DNA from: Anastrepha obliqua
Taxonomy: Eukaryota; Arthropoda; Insecta; Diptera; Tephritidae
NCBI RefSeq assembly: GCF_027943255.1
Contig: NC_072897.1
Span: 17,422,044 to 17,486,043 of the forward strand
Direction of reading: 5' to 3'
Length of the DNA: 64,000 bases
The position numbers and the translations under genes were made by a program. This document shows positions 33,947 through 46,439 of the stretch, in pieces. The notes beneath the pieces are model-generated. The model was not told where the DNA came from, ran no database searches, and was given only the letters and a program-made list of their open reading frames with translations. Positions within the stretch are counted from its first letter, which is position 1; the number at the start of each line of letters is the position of its first letter.

Positions 33947-35050
33947 TTATCTCGTAAACAAGACTATGGTTGTTTTGTTCGGATTAACGGAAAGACATTG
34001 TCTCATGCACCAGTCATCGATTTTGTTAAGAAACCTCTGCACTTTCGTGCAAAGCCTCCTTAGGGATTTATCCGATGTTAGCGCACAGACGTCGTCCCCA
34101 TATGCTTGGACGTGAAAGCCGAGTTCCTGCATCTCCACTAATAGAGAGTCTACGACGAAGCACCATAGCAGCGGAGAAAGAACACCCCCTTGGGGACATC
34201 CTTGCTTGGCCCTGACTGTGATTGGTTCGTCACTGCTCCCACCAGCGGTTAACAGCCTCTCAGAGAGCATGGAATATATCCATTTTATAATGGCTTGATT
34301 AACTCCGTGTCGTTCGGCAGAAGAACATATCGAGCCGAAAGTGGCATTATCAAAAGCTCCCTCAATGACCACGAACACGCCCATTGTGTATTCGTCAGCT
34401 TCCAGCCCGGCTTCAAACTTGCTAGCCAGATCGTGTAAGGCTGATTCACATGATTTTGCACTCTGGTAAGCGTGTTGATTTCTACTAAGTGGACTTCTCG
34501 GCAATACCCCCACTCGAATATGTTTCTCCACCACTCGTTCCAGACTTTTCAACATGAACGATGTCAAACTGATTGGTCTAAAACTTTTTGCTAGGGAATA
34601 GTCATCTTGTCCTGGTTTCGGAATTAATACTACTCTTACGCGTCGCCATTGGGATGGTATATAACCAAATACAAGACAGGCTATGAAGATCCTTTTTAGG
34701 GCCTCAATCAGCCTGTCTCCTCCTTTTTTAAGAATTCCTGGATATATTCCGTCAGGTTCAGGGGACTTAAAGTTCTCAGAGGAAGACAAGGAAAACCTTA
34801 TCGATTCCCTTGTCACTATCCGACTAGCAATATACCAGCTGTACCTAGAGGTTCCACCGTTGCTACCGTTATTGTTCATGCCACTCTCTGCTTCAGAGAG
34901 AGTTCTACTACCCGGAAAATGGGTTTCGAGTAGAGCATTAAACGTTTCCGATTTGGAAAAGGTGTATGAACCATCAGGTTTTCGAATGGAATCCAGCCTT
35001 ACTGAACGGTCTAGATGAAGGACCTTACAAAGTCTCGCTGTTTCCCTCAT
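33947..35050 (-). pseudogene. Element A reverse transcriptase core (U3)
   Basis: 367 codons, YGDD kept, first catalytic Asp missing, one private Gln to Pro change (SDEPITV). The linker remnant runs to 35395. Confidence 0.88.
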
Positions 35051-35382
35051 TTCTTCGACGTTACTGCAGAAATTTCTATAGGATTCAAGTTTGGCTTTCC
35101 GTAGTTTTTTCTTATATTCTCTCTGTATAAGTCGATGATAAGCTCTGTTTTAGTCTTCCAGGCCTTATTAAGAAGTTTCCTCGACCGTACACGAAGCTTT
35201 GCCTGAGTGGACACAGTTCCTCAAAGCAATTGATTAAAGTACCTTCCAATTTCTAATAAGTATCTTCAATCATTTCTACGGATTTGAGTTTTTTCAGGTT
35301 TGGTAATCGCTCTGTTACAAGCTCCCCATACCTGTCCCAGTCCACATTTCGAGGATTCCTACCGGAAGGTACTGATATTGTG

Positions 35383-36979
35383 TCAATTCCCAGTCCTGGT
35401 AAATAGGATGAGTTCAGTTTTATTGGGGTTGACGCTTAGCCCATTTGCTTTTGACCAGTTTTCAACCATGTTTAGTAAATCCTGCATGACTTCTATGAGT
35501 GTATTGGGGAATTTCCCCCTTACTACCATTGCAACATCGTCCGCATAGGCTACAACGTGTTGTCCTCTCTTCTCTAGGCTCTTTAGCAATGAGTTTAGTG
35601 CCAGCACCCATAGGAGAGGGGACAGCACACCGCCTTGAGGTGTTCCTCTGCTAACTTTTTTCTTGATCTCTGAGTCCCCTAGGGTTGCGATCACAAATCT
35701 GCTCAAGAGCATGTTTTTGATGAACTCAACCAGAGCGCCAGAGATCCCGAAATCCGTCAGTGCCTTTATTATGGTATCCGGTAGGATGTTGTTGAATGCG
35801 CCCTCGATATCTAGGAAGGCTACCAGTGTGAATTCTTTATTATACATTGACTTCTCGATTTCTGTAACAAGTGAGTTAAGTGCTGTTTCGGTTGATTTCC
35901 CTTTACAGTACGCATGTTGTGAGATGCTGACCTTATTAGGGCTGATGTTAGCCCTAATATGCTCTCTAAAATTCTTTCTAATGTTTTTAGCAGAAAGGAG
36001 GATAGGCTTATTGGCCTGAAATCCTTAGGTGTCGTGTGTGAACTTTTTCCCGCTTTAGGGATAAAGACCACTTTTACCTCTTTCCATGTTGATGGGACAC
36101 TTTTCAGAGCGGCCTTAAATATGACCGTCAACCACTCCATGATGTAGTTTAGTGAATGTTGTATTTGGGCCGGGAATAATCCATCTGGGCCCGGTGATTT
36201 AAATGGTTTTAACGTGTTCACTGCCCAGGTTATCCTAGTTTCAGTGATTATTTCTTCAATGTCAGAGTTCTGTCTTTCTGTACCATTGTTGATTAACACG
36301 TTAGATGATTCGTTGCTGGGAAAGTGTGTGTCCACTAGCAACTTCAGAGTTTCGTCACTCGAAGTGGTCCAACTCCTGTCCGGTTTTTGGAGGTATCCGG
36401 TGGTATAGTGTTTTTTTGAAAGGATTTTACGCAGTCTGGAGGCCTCTGTGGTTCCTTCGATTTCTCCACAGAACGTTCTCCAACCAGACCTTTTCGCTTT
36501 CCTAACTTCTTTTTTGTAAATTTTTAGCTTACTGTAGTAGCAGTCCCAGTCTTTACTCTCTCGTGTCGCTTTCGCTCTATTAAACTGTCTTCTGCTGTCG
36601 TTTCTTAGTGTACCACATACTTAATTAAGGGGCAAGCCTTGTTTAGCGCAGTTCTACAGACCTCCGTAAGGATTTGTACGTGTTCGTTCAATAATTCTCT
36701 GTCTTCAATAGTAATAATTTGGGAGTTTGGAAGTCTTTCCTTAAGTTCCCGTTTATATATATGCCAGTTGGTCTTTTTCAAGTTCTTGCCGGCGGGCGGG
36801 GCCGGTGAGCTGTTTCCCCCAAATTTTATTTCTATGTAACGATGATCGGAGTAAGAGTGTTCATTCAGAACCCTCCACTGCGTCATCTTTTCGTAGAGGG
36901 TTTGACAAACTAGCGTAATATCAAGAACTTCTTGTCTATTGCGCGTAATAAATGTAGGTTCGTTGCCTTTGTTACACAC
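35383..36979 (-). pseudogene. Element B ORF2, multiply broken (U4)
   Basis: The most damaged B copy. RT end 35383-35847 (AYADDVAMV intact), RT start 35820-36341, EN tail 36605-36979. It has a 1-bp deletion near 35964, a 6-bp in-frame deletion near 36106 and a 37-bp deletion near 36613 that ends the N-terminal frame (KYVVH). Endonuclease SDHR form. Confidence 0.85.
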
Positions 36980-37108
36980 TAAAAGCTTGTTGTAATTAAA
37001 TAAAGCATATTTTAAGTTTTTGAAACTGATTGTATGTAGTAATTTTTAAATACTAAAACACATTGATTCAGTCCTATTAAAATGTAATGATCTTTGATAT
37101 TTATTTAA

Positions 37109-37145
37109 GGGCTCCAACGCGAGCGAAGCCGCGGGTAACAGCTAG
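37109..37145 (+). mobile_element. Helitron-type 3' terminus fragment (U4)
   Basis: Hairpin and CTAG at 37142-37145. Confidence 0.6.
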
Positions 37146-37417
37146 TATATATATACATATAATTGGCGCGTACACTTCTGTTAGGTGTTTGGCCAAGCTC
37201 CTCCTCCTATTTGTGGTGTGCGTCTTGATGTTGTTCCAACAGTTTCAAGCCGACTCCGAACGGCAGATATTTTTATGAGGAGCTTTTTCATGGCAGAAAT
37301 ACACTCGGAGGTTTGCCATTGCCTGCCGAGGGGCGACCGCTATTAGAAAATTTTTTGTATAAATTTTGCTTTCACCGAGATTCGAACCAACGACCTCTCT
37401 GTGAATTCCGAATGGTA
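37146..37417 (-). mobile_element. SINE, minus strand, 15-bp deletion (U4)
   Basis: Lacks CAAATGGAGGGACCT near 37239, shared only with U5. Confidence 0.72.
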
Positions 37418-37445
37418 AAAATAAATTCACTATACAAATGGTGAA

Positions 37446-38032
37446 AATTTGGCAAAGACGGTTCGTAAAACTCGAACATTTTTGGGTCATCGTGAAGCAC
37501 CTTGTCGGACCGCAATACAGAAATTGGTGAAAAAATTGGAGCTGGATAAGTTAGTGATATGAAGAATAAAACCCGTGCACGTCGCTCAAGAACAACCGAA
37601 AATATTGCTGTTGGTGCTGAAAGTGTTGAAGAAAACCCAGGGTTATCCATTCCTAGTCGTTCTTTGGAATTAGGCATGAAAATGATCCGGAATTACGTCG
37701 AAATTACGAAAAATCAACTTGAGTGATTTTGGCCCGTTTCCACCTCGATGGCTTGGTCAGCAAGGAACTATCCTCAACGTGTGACTGTTTGGTGCGGTTT
37801 ATAGTCAGCAGTAAATGTCTGTTCTGAATTTTGTTAGACATTAAATAAATAAATATATAAATAAAATGAACCTGGGGCAACAGTTACGGTGAACGGATTG
37901 CGCTATCGAGATATAATTAACGATTTTTTATGGCCGGAATTGGATGGTATTGATCTGGACAACATTTACTTTCAACAAGACGGCGCTACGTGCCACACAA
38001 GCAACGAAACTATTGGTCTTTTATCAAAATAG
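37446..38032 (+). pseudogene. Tc1/mariner transposase relic (U4)
   Basis: Uninterrupted. It has a private change GAGATATAATT for GAGAGATGATT near 37910. Confidence 0.8.
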
Positions 38033-39003
38033 CACCTCTTATTGGAAAACCCTTTATATGCCTTGATTAGTCGCTCTGCTAATGCTTTTCCTGTTATCAT
38101 TACCTTTCGCGTCATATGCGAGTGCTTTTTTATGTTTTATTCCTGTTTTGATGCAAGTTATTATTTCGCGTGTATTCGTCCTTTTTATTTTTGTAAAATC
38201 ATAATGGAAGTTGTTTTGGTTGTAGATTTTCTTTTCTTCGTCATTTGATAGAACTTTTTCAAACTAATTTGCCAAATTTTTCGCCTTTTCCTTTTTTGTA
38301 AGGGCCCATTAATTGTCATCTTTCTTTAATAGTGGTTGATGTTTTACTTGTGCTTTTAATGCTTTAGTACATTTCCATAAAGTGTAGTTTGAATCTTGAT
38401 TGGGAGTCAGGTTCTTTAAATAGTTTTCGGGATCTTTGTTATTTCTTTTGTAAAAGGTATCCTTTAGAATATTTGTAGCTAGGTTTAGTTTTCTTTTGTC
38501 GTCAGGTGATCTACTTTTTTGCCATCTTTCACTGAACTTTCTTTTTTCAATAATTTGCTTCTTAATAGAAATGTCAGTTACTGCCGTATTTGTTCTATTT
38601 GCTTGCTTTGGTGCCGATCTGATCCCAGCTTTTAGGAATACGTCGTTGAAATGGATAATGGCACGTTCAATGTCAAGTTGCGCTTTTAATATCACATTTG
38701 ATATAAGTTGATCATTAATATGGTGACGGAAATTTTTCCAGTTGGTCCTGTCATTAAGTATGCGATAAGATGTATTTATTGATTTAATGTAACTTACATA
38801 TTCAAGTAATATCGGCGAGTGGTCAAAAGAAAGTTCATAGCACGACTGAATTGTTAATTGGCTATGGCCTATGTTTTTGATTATTCAAAAATCGATAAAG
38901 TCTGGCATTTTCTTTGAATCAGTAGGCCAAAAGGTAGGTTCTCCGGTACTTATAAATCTGCAATTGTTTTTGTTAATTGCGTTTATGAGAATACACCCCC
39001 TTT
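38033..39003 (-). pseudogene. Jockey-type LINE fragment (U4)
   Basis: Linker frame 38309-38695 with Glu to Lys (FLKAGIRSAP) shared with U5. Confidence 0.8.
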
Positions 39004-39131
39004 CGAGTGTATACCTGCCGTTCGGAGTCGGCTTGAAACTGTAGGTCCCTCCATTTGTGGAACAACATCAAGACGCACTCCACAAATAGGAGGATTAGCT
39101 CGGCCAAACACCCAAAAAGGGTGTACGCGCC

Positions 39132-39167
<36 letters not shown>
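39004..39167 (+). mobile_element. SINE fragment, plus strand, with TA tract (U4)
   Basis: TA tract about 39134-39167, the longest in the array. Confidence 0.75.
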
Positions 39168-39172
<5 letters not shown>

Positions 39173-39738
39173 TTTCGCATCCCTTGTAGTTGGTGGTAAT
39201 GGCTACGTCCACATAGGAGCATTTTACTTCCTTCAAAACACATAAAATAATAAAAGCATATATACTTACTAGTCAATAGTTAATAGTGCAACAACGTTAC
39301 CTTGATAGATTACCAAGGGCTCAGATCTTTTACTTTTAATTTCAGTTTCTATCACTTTTACCACGATATAGCAGGTTTAAAATCGAGGTTTTTATTTATG
39401 TATAAAGTATTTCTTATAAATGTTTGTATAGTGAAGAAATATTGTTAGATATTTAGCAAGGAAATTAATGTACAATATTGCAACTCTTTATTTGTTCAAA
39501 GTGTCAAGATTGTTGCACTGAAAACAGAATGAGTGATATCTTTCAAGAGAACACCGTCAGCGGGTGGAAATCTTTAGGCAAGGAGGAAGATGTTCACAGT
39601 GAGTTTTTGTTTTTCAACTTAAGTAAATACTTAGTCTTGCCATGAATTCTGTGCCATTCCGTTATTTTTGATTCTGTTCATATGCATTATCTACTAATAA
39701 ATTATACTCAGTTTCCTAACAAATTTCGCTTGTTAACA

Positions 39739-40077
39739 ATGGAGTGGGAAGCTAAGGAAAATGGGATTGCACTGATTACATAACATAAGTGTGGTGGAGC
39801 AAGTGAGATTTTCGAATTGCTTAAAAATTTTAATATTTCGAGAATGTTTGTCTACCGCACGATCAAACGCTTTTCCCAAACGTCTGAAGTGACAGACAGA
39901 AAAAGAAGTTTTTAATAATCAAAACGACAAGATCTATGCTAAACCTTCTAAAGACGCCAAAATTTTAGGGTTCAGAGTGACCACCAGCGAGCCTCCGTAA
40001 TGATTCGTTGTGGAATGTCTTCTGCATTTGCTGAATGGCCTAATCGTTTGAAAGCAAATGGTGACCATTTCGAATGA
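39739..40077 (+). pseudogene. Second mariner-like transposase relic (U4)
   Basis: CAAGATCT and TTCAGAGTGACC variants shared with U2. Confidence 0.62.
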
Positions 40078-41323
40078 AAACTAAATTTTTTTTTAAATAT
40101 TTGCATGATGAAATAAAACTAGCTTCATTAATAAAAGTATTATAATTTCATATCTTTAACGGACTTAACTTATAACAGGGCAAAATAAATGAGTATGATA
40201 AGTGTTTTACCGCATGGTAGTACAGCAGCAGTACGTTCATTTTCCACAGTGAAAGTTATATTATTGCCCAAAAGAGAAATTCCTTAAAAACTTAAGAAAA
40301 AGAGGCACAATTAACAACATTATATTTTTCAAAGAAATGTGTCTTGAACATGAAGTATTTTTTCTTTCAAAAGATTTAATAAGTTTATATAAGAAATTTA
40401 ATTTTAAAGATGGAAACTTTGTTCCGAGGACAAGAACTGCATTTCACTAAATGAATTGCATTTATACGTAGAGGGTGAATTCCTACATTTAAAAGTACAA
40501 AGTATTAGTCTCTTTCATTTCTACACTTCAGTAGATTATAATGCCAAATATGCGGAACCACGGTTAGATGCTGATTTCAACTAGTTTGCGTTAGTTATAA
40601 ATTTTCTTTAAGAACGGTTTAAAAATATAAGAGATTAATTCTTTGCATTTTTACATTTAGGAACCCATCCATATTAACACAAAGTAACATACTACATATA
40701 ATTTTCAAATTAGTGTACACGATAAGTCGAAAAGTTATTAACCGATCTCCTTGAAATTTTGCTCACATCTTTTTTATGATATTACTTTCTATGTGAATTT
40801 ACAAGTTTTCGAAAGTTTTGCGAAAAAATAATTTTTTCGAAGCAAAAGTATTAGGAAAGTTCGCCCCAAAACTCATTTTTTAAGCATTTTATTCCGCGAT
40901 ATTTTGTTTTTCATTCATATAGAAATTATGACCTTAGTAAACAAAAAAATGTTTGGACTTTTGTATTCAAGTCTGACGCCGATAATACAATGCCCGCCGA
41001 TTGAGAAGCCTCGCTGCAACCTTCCTGGAAGAATTGAGCCATTTTAAATAATTAAAATAAAAAAAAATATATATTATTTTAATGTATAAATACCAATTTT
41101 GAAAAAAACATATCGACTTCGTCGAAAGTGCGGTCGAAAATTCAAAATTGAAATTTGAAAAGGTCGAGCCAAGGAGCACCAGGAGATTTGGTGGCTCCTA
41201 AAACACTCAGGCTAAAGAGCACATTGCATTTATAGCTCTGGAATGGGGGTCTATAGTCAAGGAGGGAAGGAGAAAAGTATCAGAGAAAGAGATAGGAAAG
41301 AATAGAGACAGAGATAGAGATAG
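40078..41323. other. AT-rich DNA and purine tract (U4)
   Basis: No gene seen. A deletion of about 30 bp near 40432 is private. The 86-bp block is present. Confidence 0.5.
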
Positions 41324-41749
41324 TTAGTCCTGTGAGAATTTTCCAGATTCTTTGGCAAATCTGTAAATATCCTCCAGTTTTCCCGGAACCCATATAAGTA
41401 CAAGCCTGTTTTGTCTTGCGACAGAATTATGCTTCTTCTTACATTCTTGAACAATCTTTGAGGTTTGCTTCGCGTTCTCCAGGGCCTTCAATGCAGCCTG
41501 ACTATCACTGAAGACTCCAATCTGTTTCCCGCTCCCTCTTCTCTCGATTATTAATTCGGCTACTTTTAGGATGGCAAAAACTTTTGTTTGGAAAACAGTT
41601 GCCATTCCCCCCATAGCATAGTGATACTTATTACTATCGTTTAAGTACCATCCGGCTCCAGACTCTATTTCATTCTTGGACGCATCGGTAAAGAAAATAT
41701 CCGTCAAACCTCCCTGCATGCATTCTGGATTGCTCCATTGCTCACGCAA
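41324..41749 (-). pseudogene. Element A RNase H (U4)
   Basis: Lys form (QTKVF), full NDSNKYHY. Confidence 0.85.
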
Positions 41750-42282
41750 TGGAAATCTGACATCAAATTTCCTTCCAAATGAAACTGTGGTGCCAAAAAC
41801 AGTGGATACTGCTCCGACAGCAACTTAAAGATTTCTCTCTGTCCCGAAGTTCCATCTTCGTGCCAGAAACCATATTTATGGAGTCTACACATTGCTTTTA
41901 TTGCTTCCGGTTGTATCTTAAGATTCAGGGGCAGCAAATCAAGCATAGCATTTAGGGCATCACCAGAGGTTGTACTCATGGCACCCGTGATGCATAAACA
42001 TACACTTCTTTGCAGCCTGTATAGTTCCCGGATTGAGGATTTAACCATGCTCCGTCGCCACCAGACCACAGAAGCGTAAGTGATGATTGGTCTGATAAGT
42101 GCTGTGTATATCTATAGGACCACAGCAGGTTTCAGACCCCAGGTTTTGCCAAAGGCTCTACGGCATTGCTGAAAAATCTTCAATGCACGGTTCACCTTCA
42201 GTGAAACGTGTGTCTCCCAAGTCAGCTTTTTATCCAAGATTACTCCTAGATATTTAACTTCGTTGGAAAGACCAAGTGTCAC
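41704..42282 (-). pseudogene. Element A RT thumb with private stop (U4)
   Basis: Trp to TAG in VLWIYTA near 42114 splits the thumb. The frame 41704-42069 is the part after the break. Confidence 0.83.
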
Positions 42283-42321
42283 ACCTTTCAGTGTTGGAAG
42301 ACTGAGTCCACCAAATTTCCG

Positions 42322-43425
42322 TTATCTCGTAAACAAGACTATGGTTGTTTTGTTCGGATTAACGGAAAGACATTGTCTCATGCACCAGTCATCGATTTTG
42401 TTAAGAAACCTCTGCACTTTCGTGCAAAGCCTCCTTAGGGATTTATCCGATGTTAGCGCACAGACGTCGTCCCCATATGCTTGGACGTGAAAGCCGAGTT
42501 CCTGCATCTCCACTAATAGAGAGTCTACCACGAAGCACCATAGCAGCGGAGAAAGAACACCCCCTTGGGGACATCCTTGCTTGGCCCTGACTGTGATTTG
42601 TTCGTCACTGCTCCCACCAGCGGTTAACAGCCTCTCAGAGAGCATGGAATATATCCATTTTATAATGGCTTGATTAACTCCGTGTCGTTCGGCAGAAGAA
42701 CATATCGAGCCGAAAGTGGCATTATCAAAAGCTGCCTCAATGACCACGAACACGCCCATTGTGTATTCGTCAGCTTCCAGCCCGGCTTCAAACTTGCTAG
42801 CCAGATCGTGTAAGGCTGATTCACATGATTTTGCACTCTGGTAAGCGTGTTGATTTCTACTAAGTGGACTTCTCGGCAATACCCCCACTCGAATATGTTT
42901 CTCCACCACTCGTTCTAGACTTTTCAACATGAACGATGTCAAACTGATTGGTCTAAAACTTTTTGCTAGGGAATAGTCATCTTGTCCTGGTTTCGGAATT
43001 AATACTACTCTTACGCGTCGCCATTGGGATGGTATATAACCAAATACAAGACAGGCTATGAAGATCCTTTTCAGGGCCTCAATCAGCCTGTCTCCTCCTT
43101 TTTTAAGAATTCCTGGATATATTCCGTCAGGTTCAGGGGACTTAAAGTTCTCAGAGGAAGACAAGGAAAACCTTATCGATTCCCTTGTCACTATCCGACT
43201 AGCAATATACCAGCTGTACCTAGAGGTTCCACCGTTGCTACCGTTATTGTTCATGCCACTCTCTGCTTCAGAGAGAGTTCTACTACCCGGAAAATGGGTT
43301 TCGAGTAGAGCATTAAACGTTTCCGATTTGGAAATGGTGTATGAACCATCATGTTTTCGAATGGAATCCAGCCTTACTGAACGGTCTAGATGAAGGACCT
43401 TACAAAGTCTCGCTGTTTCCCTCAT
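42322..43425 (-). pseudogene. Element A reverse transcriptase core (U4)
   Basis: 367 codons with private changes RKHDGSYTISK and VVIEAAFDN. YGDD kept, first Asp missing. The linker remnant runs to 43770. Confidence 0.88.
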
Positions 43426-43757
43426 TTCTTCGACGTTACTGCAGAAATTTCTATAGGATTCAAGTTTGGCTTTCCGTAGTTTTTTCTTATATTCTCTCTG
43501 TATAAGTCGATGATAAGCTCTGTTTTAGTCTTCCAGGCCTTATTAAGAAGTTTCCTCGACCGTACACGAAGCTTTGCCTGAGTGGACACAGTTCCTCAAA
43601 GCAATTGATTAAAGTACCTTCCAATTTCTAATAAGTATCTTCAATCATTTCTACGGATTTGAGTTTTTTCAGGTTTGGTAATCGCTCTGTTACAAGCTCA
43701 CCATACCTGTCCCAGTCCACATTTCGAGGATTCCTACCGGAAGGTACTGATATTGTG

Positions 43758-45386
43758 TCAATTCCCAGTCCTGGTAAATAGGATGAGTTCAGTTTTATTG
43801 GGGTTGACGCTTAGCCCATTTGCTTTTGACCAGTTTTCAACCATGTTTAGTAAATCCTGCATGACTTCTATGAGTGTATTGGGGAATTTCCCCCTTACTA
43901 CCATTGCAACATCGTCCGCATAGGCTACAACGTGTTGTCCTCTCTCCTCTAGGCTCTTTAGCAATGAGTTTAGTGCCAGCACCCATAGGAGAGGGGACAG
44001 CACACCGCCTTGAGGTGTTCCTCTGCTAACTTTTTTCTTGATCTCTGAGTCCCCTAGGGTTGCGATCACAAATCTGCTCAAGAGCATGTTTTTGATGAAC
44101 TCAACCAGAGCGCCAGAGCTCCCGAACTCCGTCAGTGCCTTTATTATGGTATCCGGTAGGATGTTGTTGAATGCGCCCTCGATATCTAGGAAGGCTACCA
44201 GTGTGAATTCTTTATTATACATTGACTTCTCGATTTCTGTAACAAGTGAGTTAAGTGCTGTTTCGGTTGATTTCCCTTTACAGTACGCATGTTGTGAGAT
44301 GCTGACCTTATTAGGGCTGATGTTAGCCCTAATATGCTCTTCTAAAATTCTTTCTAATGTTTTTAGCAGAAAGGAGGATAGGCTTATTGGCCTGAAATCC
44401 TTAGGTGTCGTGTGTGAACTTTTTCCCGCTTTAGGGATAAAGACCACTTTTACCTCTTTCCATGTTGATGGGACACTTTTCAGTTTCAGAGCGGCCTTAA
44501 ATATGACCGTCAACCACTCCATGATGTAGTTTAGTGAATGTTGTATTTGGGCCGGGAATAATCCATCTGGGCCCGGTGATTTAAATGGTTTTAACGTGTT
44601 CACTGCCCAGGTTATCCTAGTTTCAGTGATTATTTCTTCAATGTCAGAGTTTGGTCTTTCTGTACCATTGTTGATTAACACGTTAGATGATTCGTTGCTG
44701 GGAAAGTGTGTGTCCACTAGCAACTTCAGAGTTTCGTCACTCGAAGTGGTCCAACTCCTGTCCGGTTTTTGGAGGTATCCGGTGGTATAGTGTTTTTTTG
44801 AAAGGATTTTACGCAGTCTGGAGGCCTCTGTGGTTCCTTCGATTTCTCCACAGAACGTTCTCCAACCAGACCTTTTCGCTTTCCTAACTTCTTTTTTGTA
44901 AATTTTTAGCTTACTGTAGTAGAAGTCCCAGTCTTTACTCTCTCGTTTCGCTTTCGCTCTATTAAACTGTCTTCTGCTGTCGTTTCTTAGTGTAGACAGG
45001 TCTTCTGGCTTTTTCTTCCCCACATACTTAATTAAGGGGCAAGCCTTGTTTAGCGCAGTTCTACAGACCTCCGTAAGGATTTGTACGTGTTCGTTCAATA
45101 ATTCTCTGTCTTCAATAGTAATAATTTGGGAGTTTGGAAGTCTTTCCTTAAGTTCTCGTTTATATATATGCCAGTTGGTCTTTTTCAAGTTCCTGCCGGC
45201 GGGCGGCGCCCGTGAGCTGTTTCCCCCAAATTTTATTTCTATGTAACGATGATGGGAGTAAGAGTGTTCATTCAGAACCCTCCCCTGCGTCATCTTTTCG
45301 TAGAGGGTTTGACAAACTAGCGTAATATCAAGAACTTCTTGTCTACTGCGCGTAATAAATGTAGGTTCGTTGCCTTTGTTACACAC
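43758..45386 (-). CDS. Element B truncated ORF2 (U5)
   Basis: 542 codons, lacking PWWS like U3 but with the SHHR endonuclease form of U1 and U2. RT motifs including AYADDVAMV are intact. Confidence 0.87.
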   Translation of the reverse strand: MCNKGNEPTFITRSRQEVLDITLVCQTLYEKMTQGRVLNEHSYSHHRYIEIKFGGNSSRAPPAGRNLKKTNWHIYKRELKERLPNSQIITIEDRELLNEHVQILTEVCRTALNKACPLIKYVGKKKPEDLSTLRNDSRRQFNRAKAKRESKDWDFYYSKLKIYKKEVRKAKRSGWRTFCGEIEGTTEASRLRKILSKKHYTTGYLQKPDRSWTTSSDETLKLLVDTHFPSNESSNVLINNGTERPNSDIEEIITETRITWAVNTLKPFKSPGPDGLFPAQIQHSLNYIMEWLTVIFKAALKLKSVPSTWKEVKVVFIPKAGKSSHTTPKDFRPISLSSFLLKTLERILEEHIRANISPNKVSISQHAYCKGKSTETALNSLVTEIEKSMYNKEFTLVAFLDIEGAFNNILPDTIIKALTEFGSSGALVEFIKNMLLSRFVIATLGDSEIKKKVSRGTPQGGVLSPLLWVLALNSLLKSLEERGQHVVAYADDVAMVVRGKFPNTLIEVMQDLLNMVENWSKANGLSVNPNKTELILFTRTGN

Positions 45387-45515
45387 TAAAAGCTTGTTGT
45401 AATTAAATAAAGCATATTTTAAGTTTTTGAAACTGATTGTATGTAGTAATTTTTAAATACTAAAACACATTGATTCAGTCCTATTAAAATGTAATGATCT
45501 TTGATATTTATTTAA

Positions 45516-45552
45516 GGGCTCCAACGCGAGCGAAGCCGCGGGTAACAGCTAG
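45516..45552 (+). mobile_element. Helitron-type 3' terminus fragment (U5)
   Basis: Hairpin and CTAG at 45549-45552. Confidence 0.6.
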
Positions 45553-45824
45553 TATATATATACATATAATTGGCGCGTACACTTCTGTTAGGTGTTTGGC
45601 CAAGCTCCTCCTCCTATTTGTGGTGTGCGTCTTGATGTTGTTCCAACAGTTTCAAGCCGACTCCGAACGGCAGATATTTTTATGAGGAGCTTTTTCATGG
45701 CAGAAATACACTCGGAGGTTTGCCATTGCCTGCCGAGGGGCGACCGCTATTAGAAAATTTTTTGTATAAATTTTGCTTTCACCGAGATTCGAACCAACGA
45801 CCTCTCTGTGAATTCCGAATGGTA
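45553..45824 (-). mobile_element. SINE, minus strand, 15-bp deletion (U5)
   Basis: Same 15-bp loss as U4, near 45646. Confidence 0.72.
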
Positions 45825-45852
45825 AAAATAAATTCACTATACAAATGGTGAA

Positions 45853-46439
45853 AATTTGGCAAAGACGGTTCGTAAAACTCGAACATTTTTGGGTCATCGT
45901 GAAGCACCTTGTCGGACCGCAATACAGAAATTGGTGAAAAAATTGGAGCTGGATAAGTTAGTGATATGAAGAATAAAACCCGTGCACGTCGCTCAAGAAC
46001 AACCGAAAATATTGCTGTTGGAGCTGAAAGTGTTGAAGAAAACCCAGGGTTATCCATTCCTAGTCGTTCTTTGGAATTAGGCATGAAAATGATCCGGAAT
46101 TACGTCGAAATTACGAAAAATCAACTTGAGTGATTTTGGCCCGTTTCCACCTCGATGGCTTGGTCAGCAAGGAACTATCCTCAACGTGTGACTGTTTGGT
46201 GCGGTTTATAGTCAGCAGTAAATGTCTGTTCTGAATTTTGTTAGACATTAAATAAATAAATATATAAATAAAATGAACCTGGGGCAACAGTTACGGTGAA
46301 CGGATTGCGCTATCGAGAGATGATTAACGATTTTTTATGGCCGGAATTGGATGGTATTGATCTGGACAACATTTACTTTCAACAAGACGGCGCTACGTGC
46401 CACACAAGCAACGAAACTATTGGTCTTTTATCAAAATAG
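45853..46439 (+). pseudogene. Tc1/mariner transposase relic (U5)
   Basis: Uninterrupted. It has GTTGGAGCTG as in U0, where U1-U4 have GTTGGTGCTG. Confidence 0.8.

Larger units (their letters stand above)
27209..35395. repeat. Tandem array unit U3 (8187 bp)
   Basis: Shortened by a 192-bp in-frame deletion in element B and a 36-bp deletion in the element A thumb. The 86-bp block is present (near 32434), as in U0 and U4. No gene at 30830-31401. Confidence 0.95.
35396..43770. repeat. Tandem array unit U4 (8375 bp)
   Basis: Carries the 86-bp block near 40743 like U0 and U3, but the sequence after it (TTCATTCATATAGAAATTATG near 40912) follows the U1/U2/U5 type, so a haplotype switch lies between. 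The SINE has a 15-bp deletion shared with U5. No gene at 39168-39738. Confidence 0.95.
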
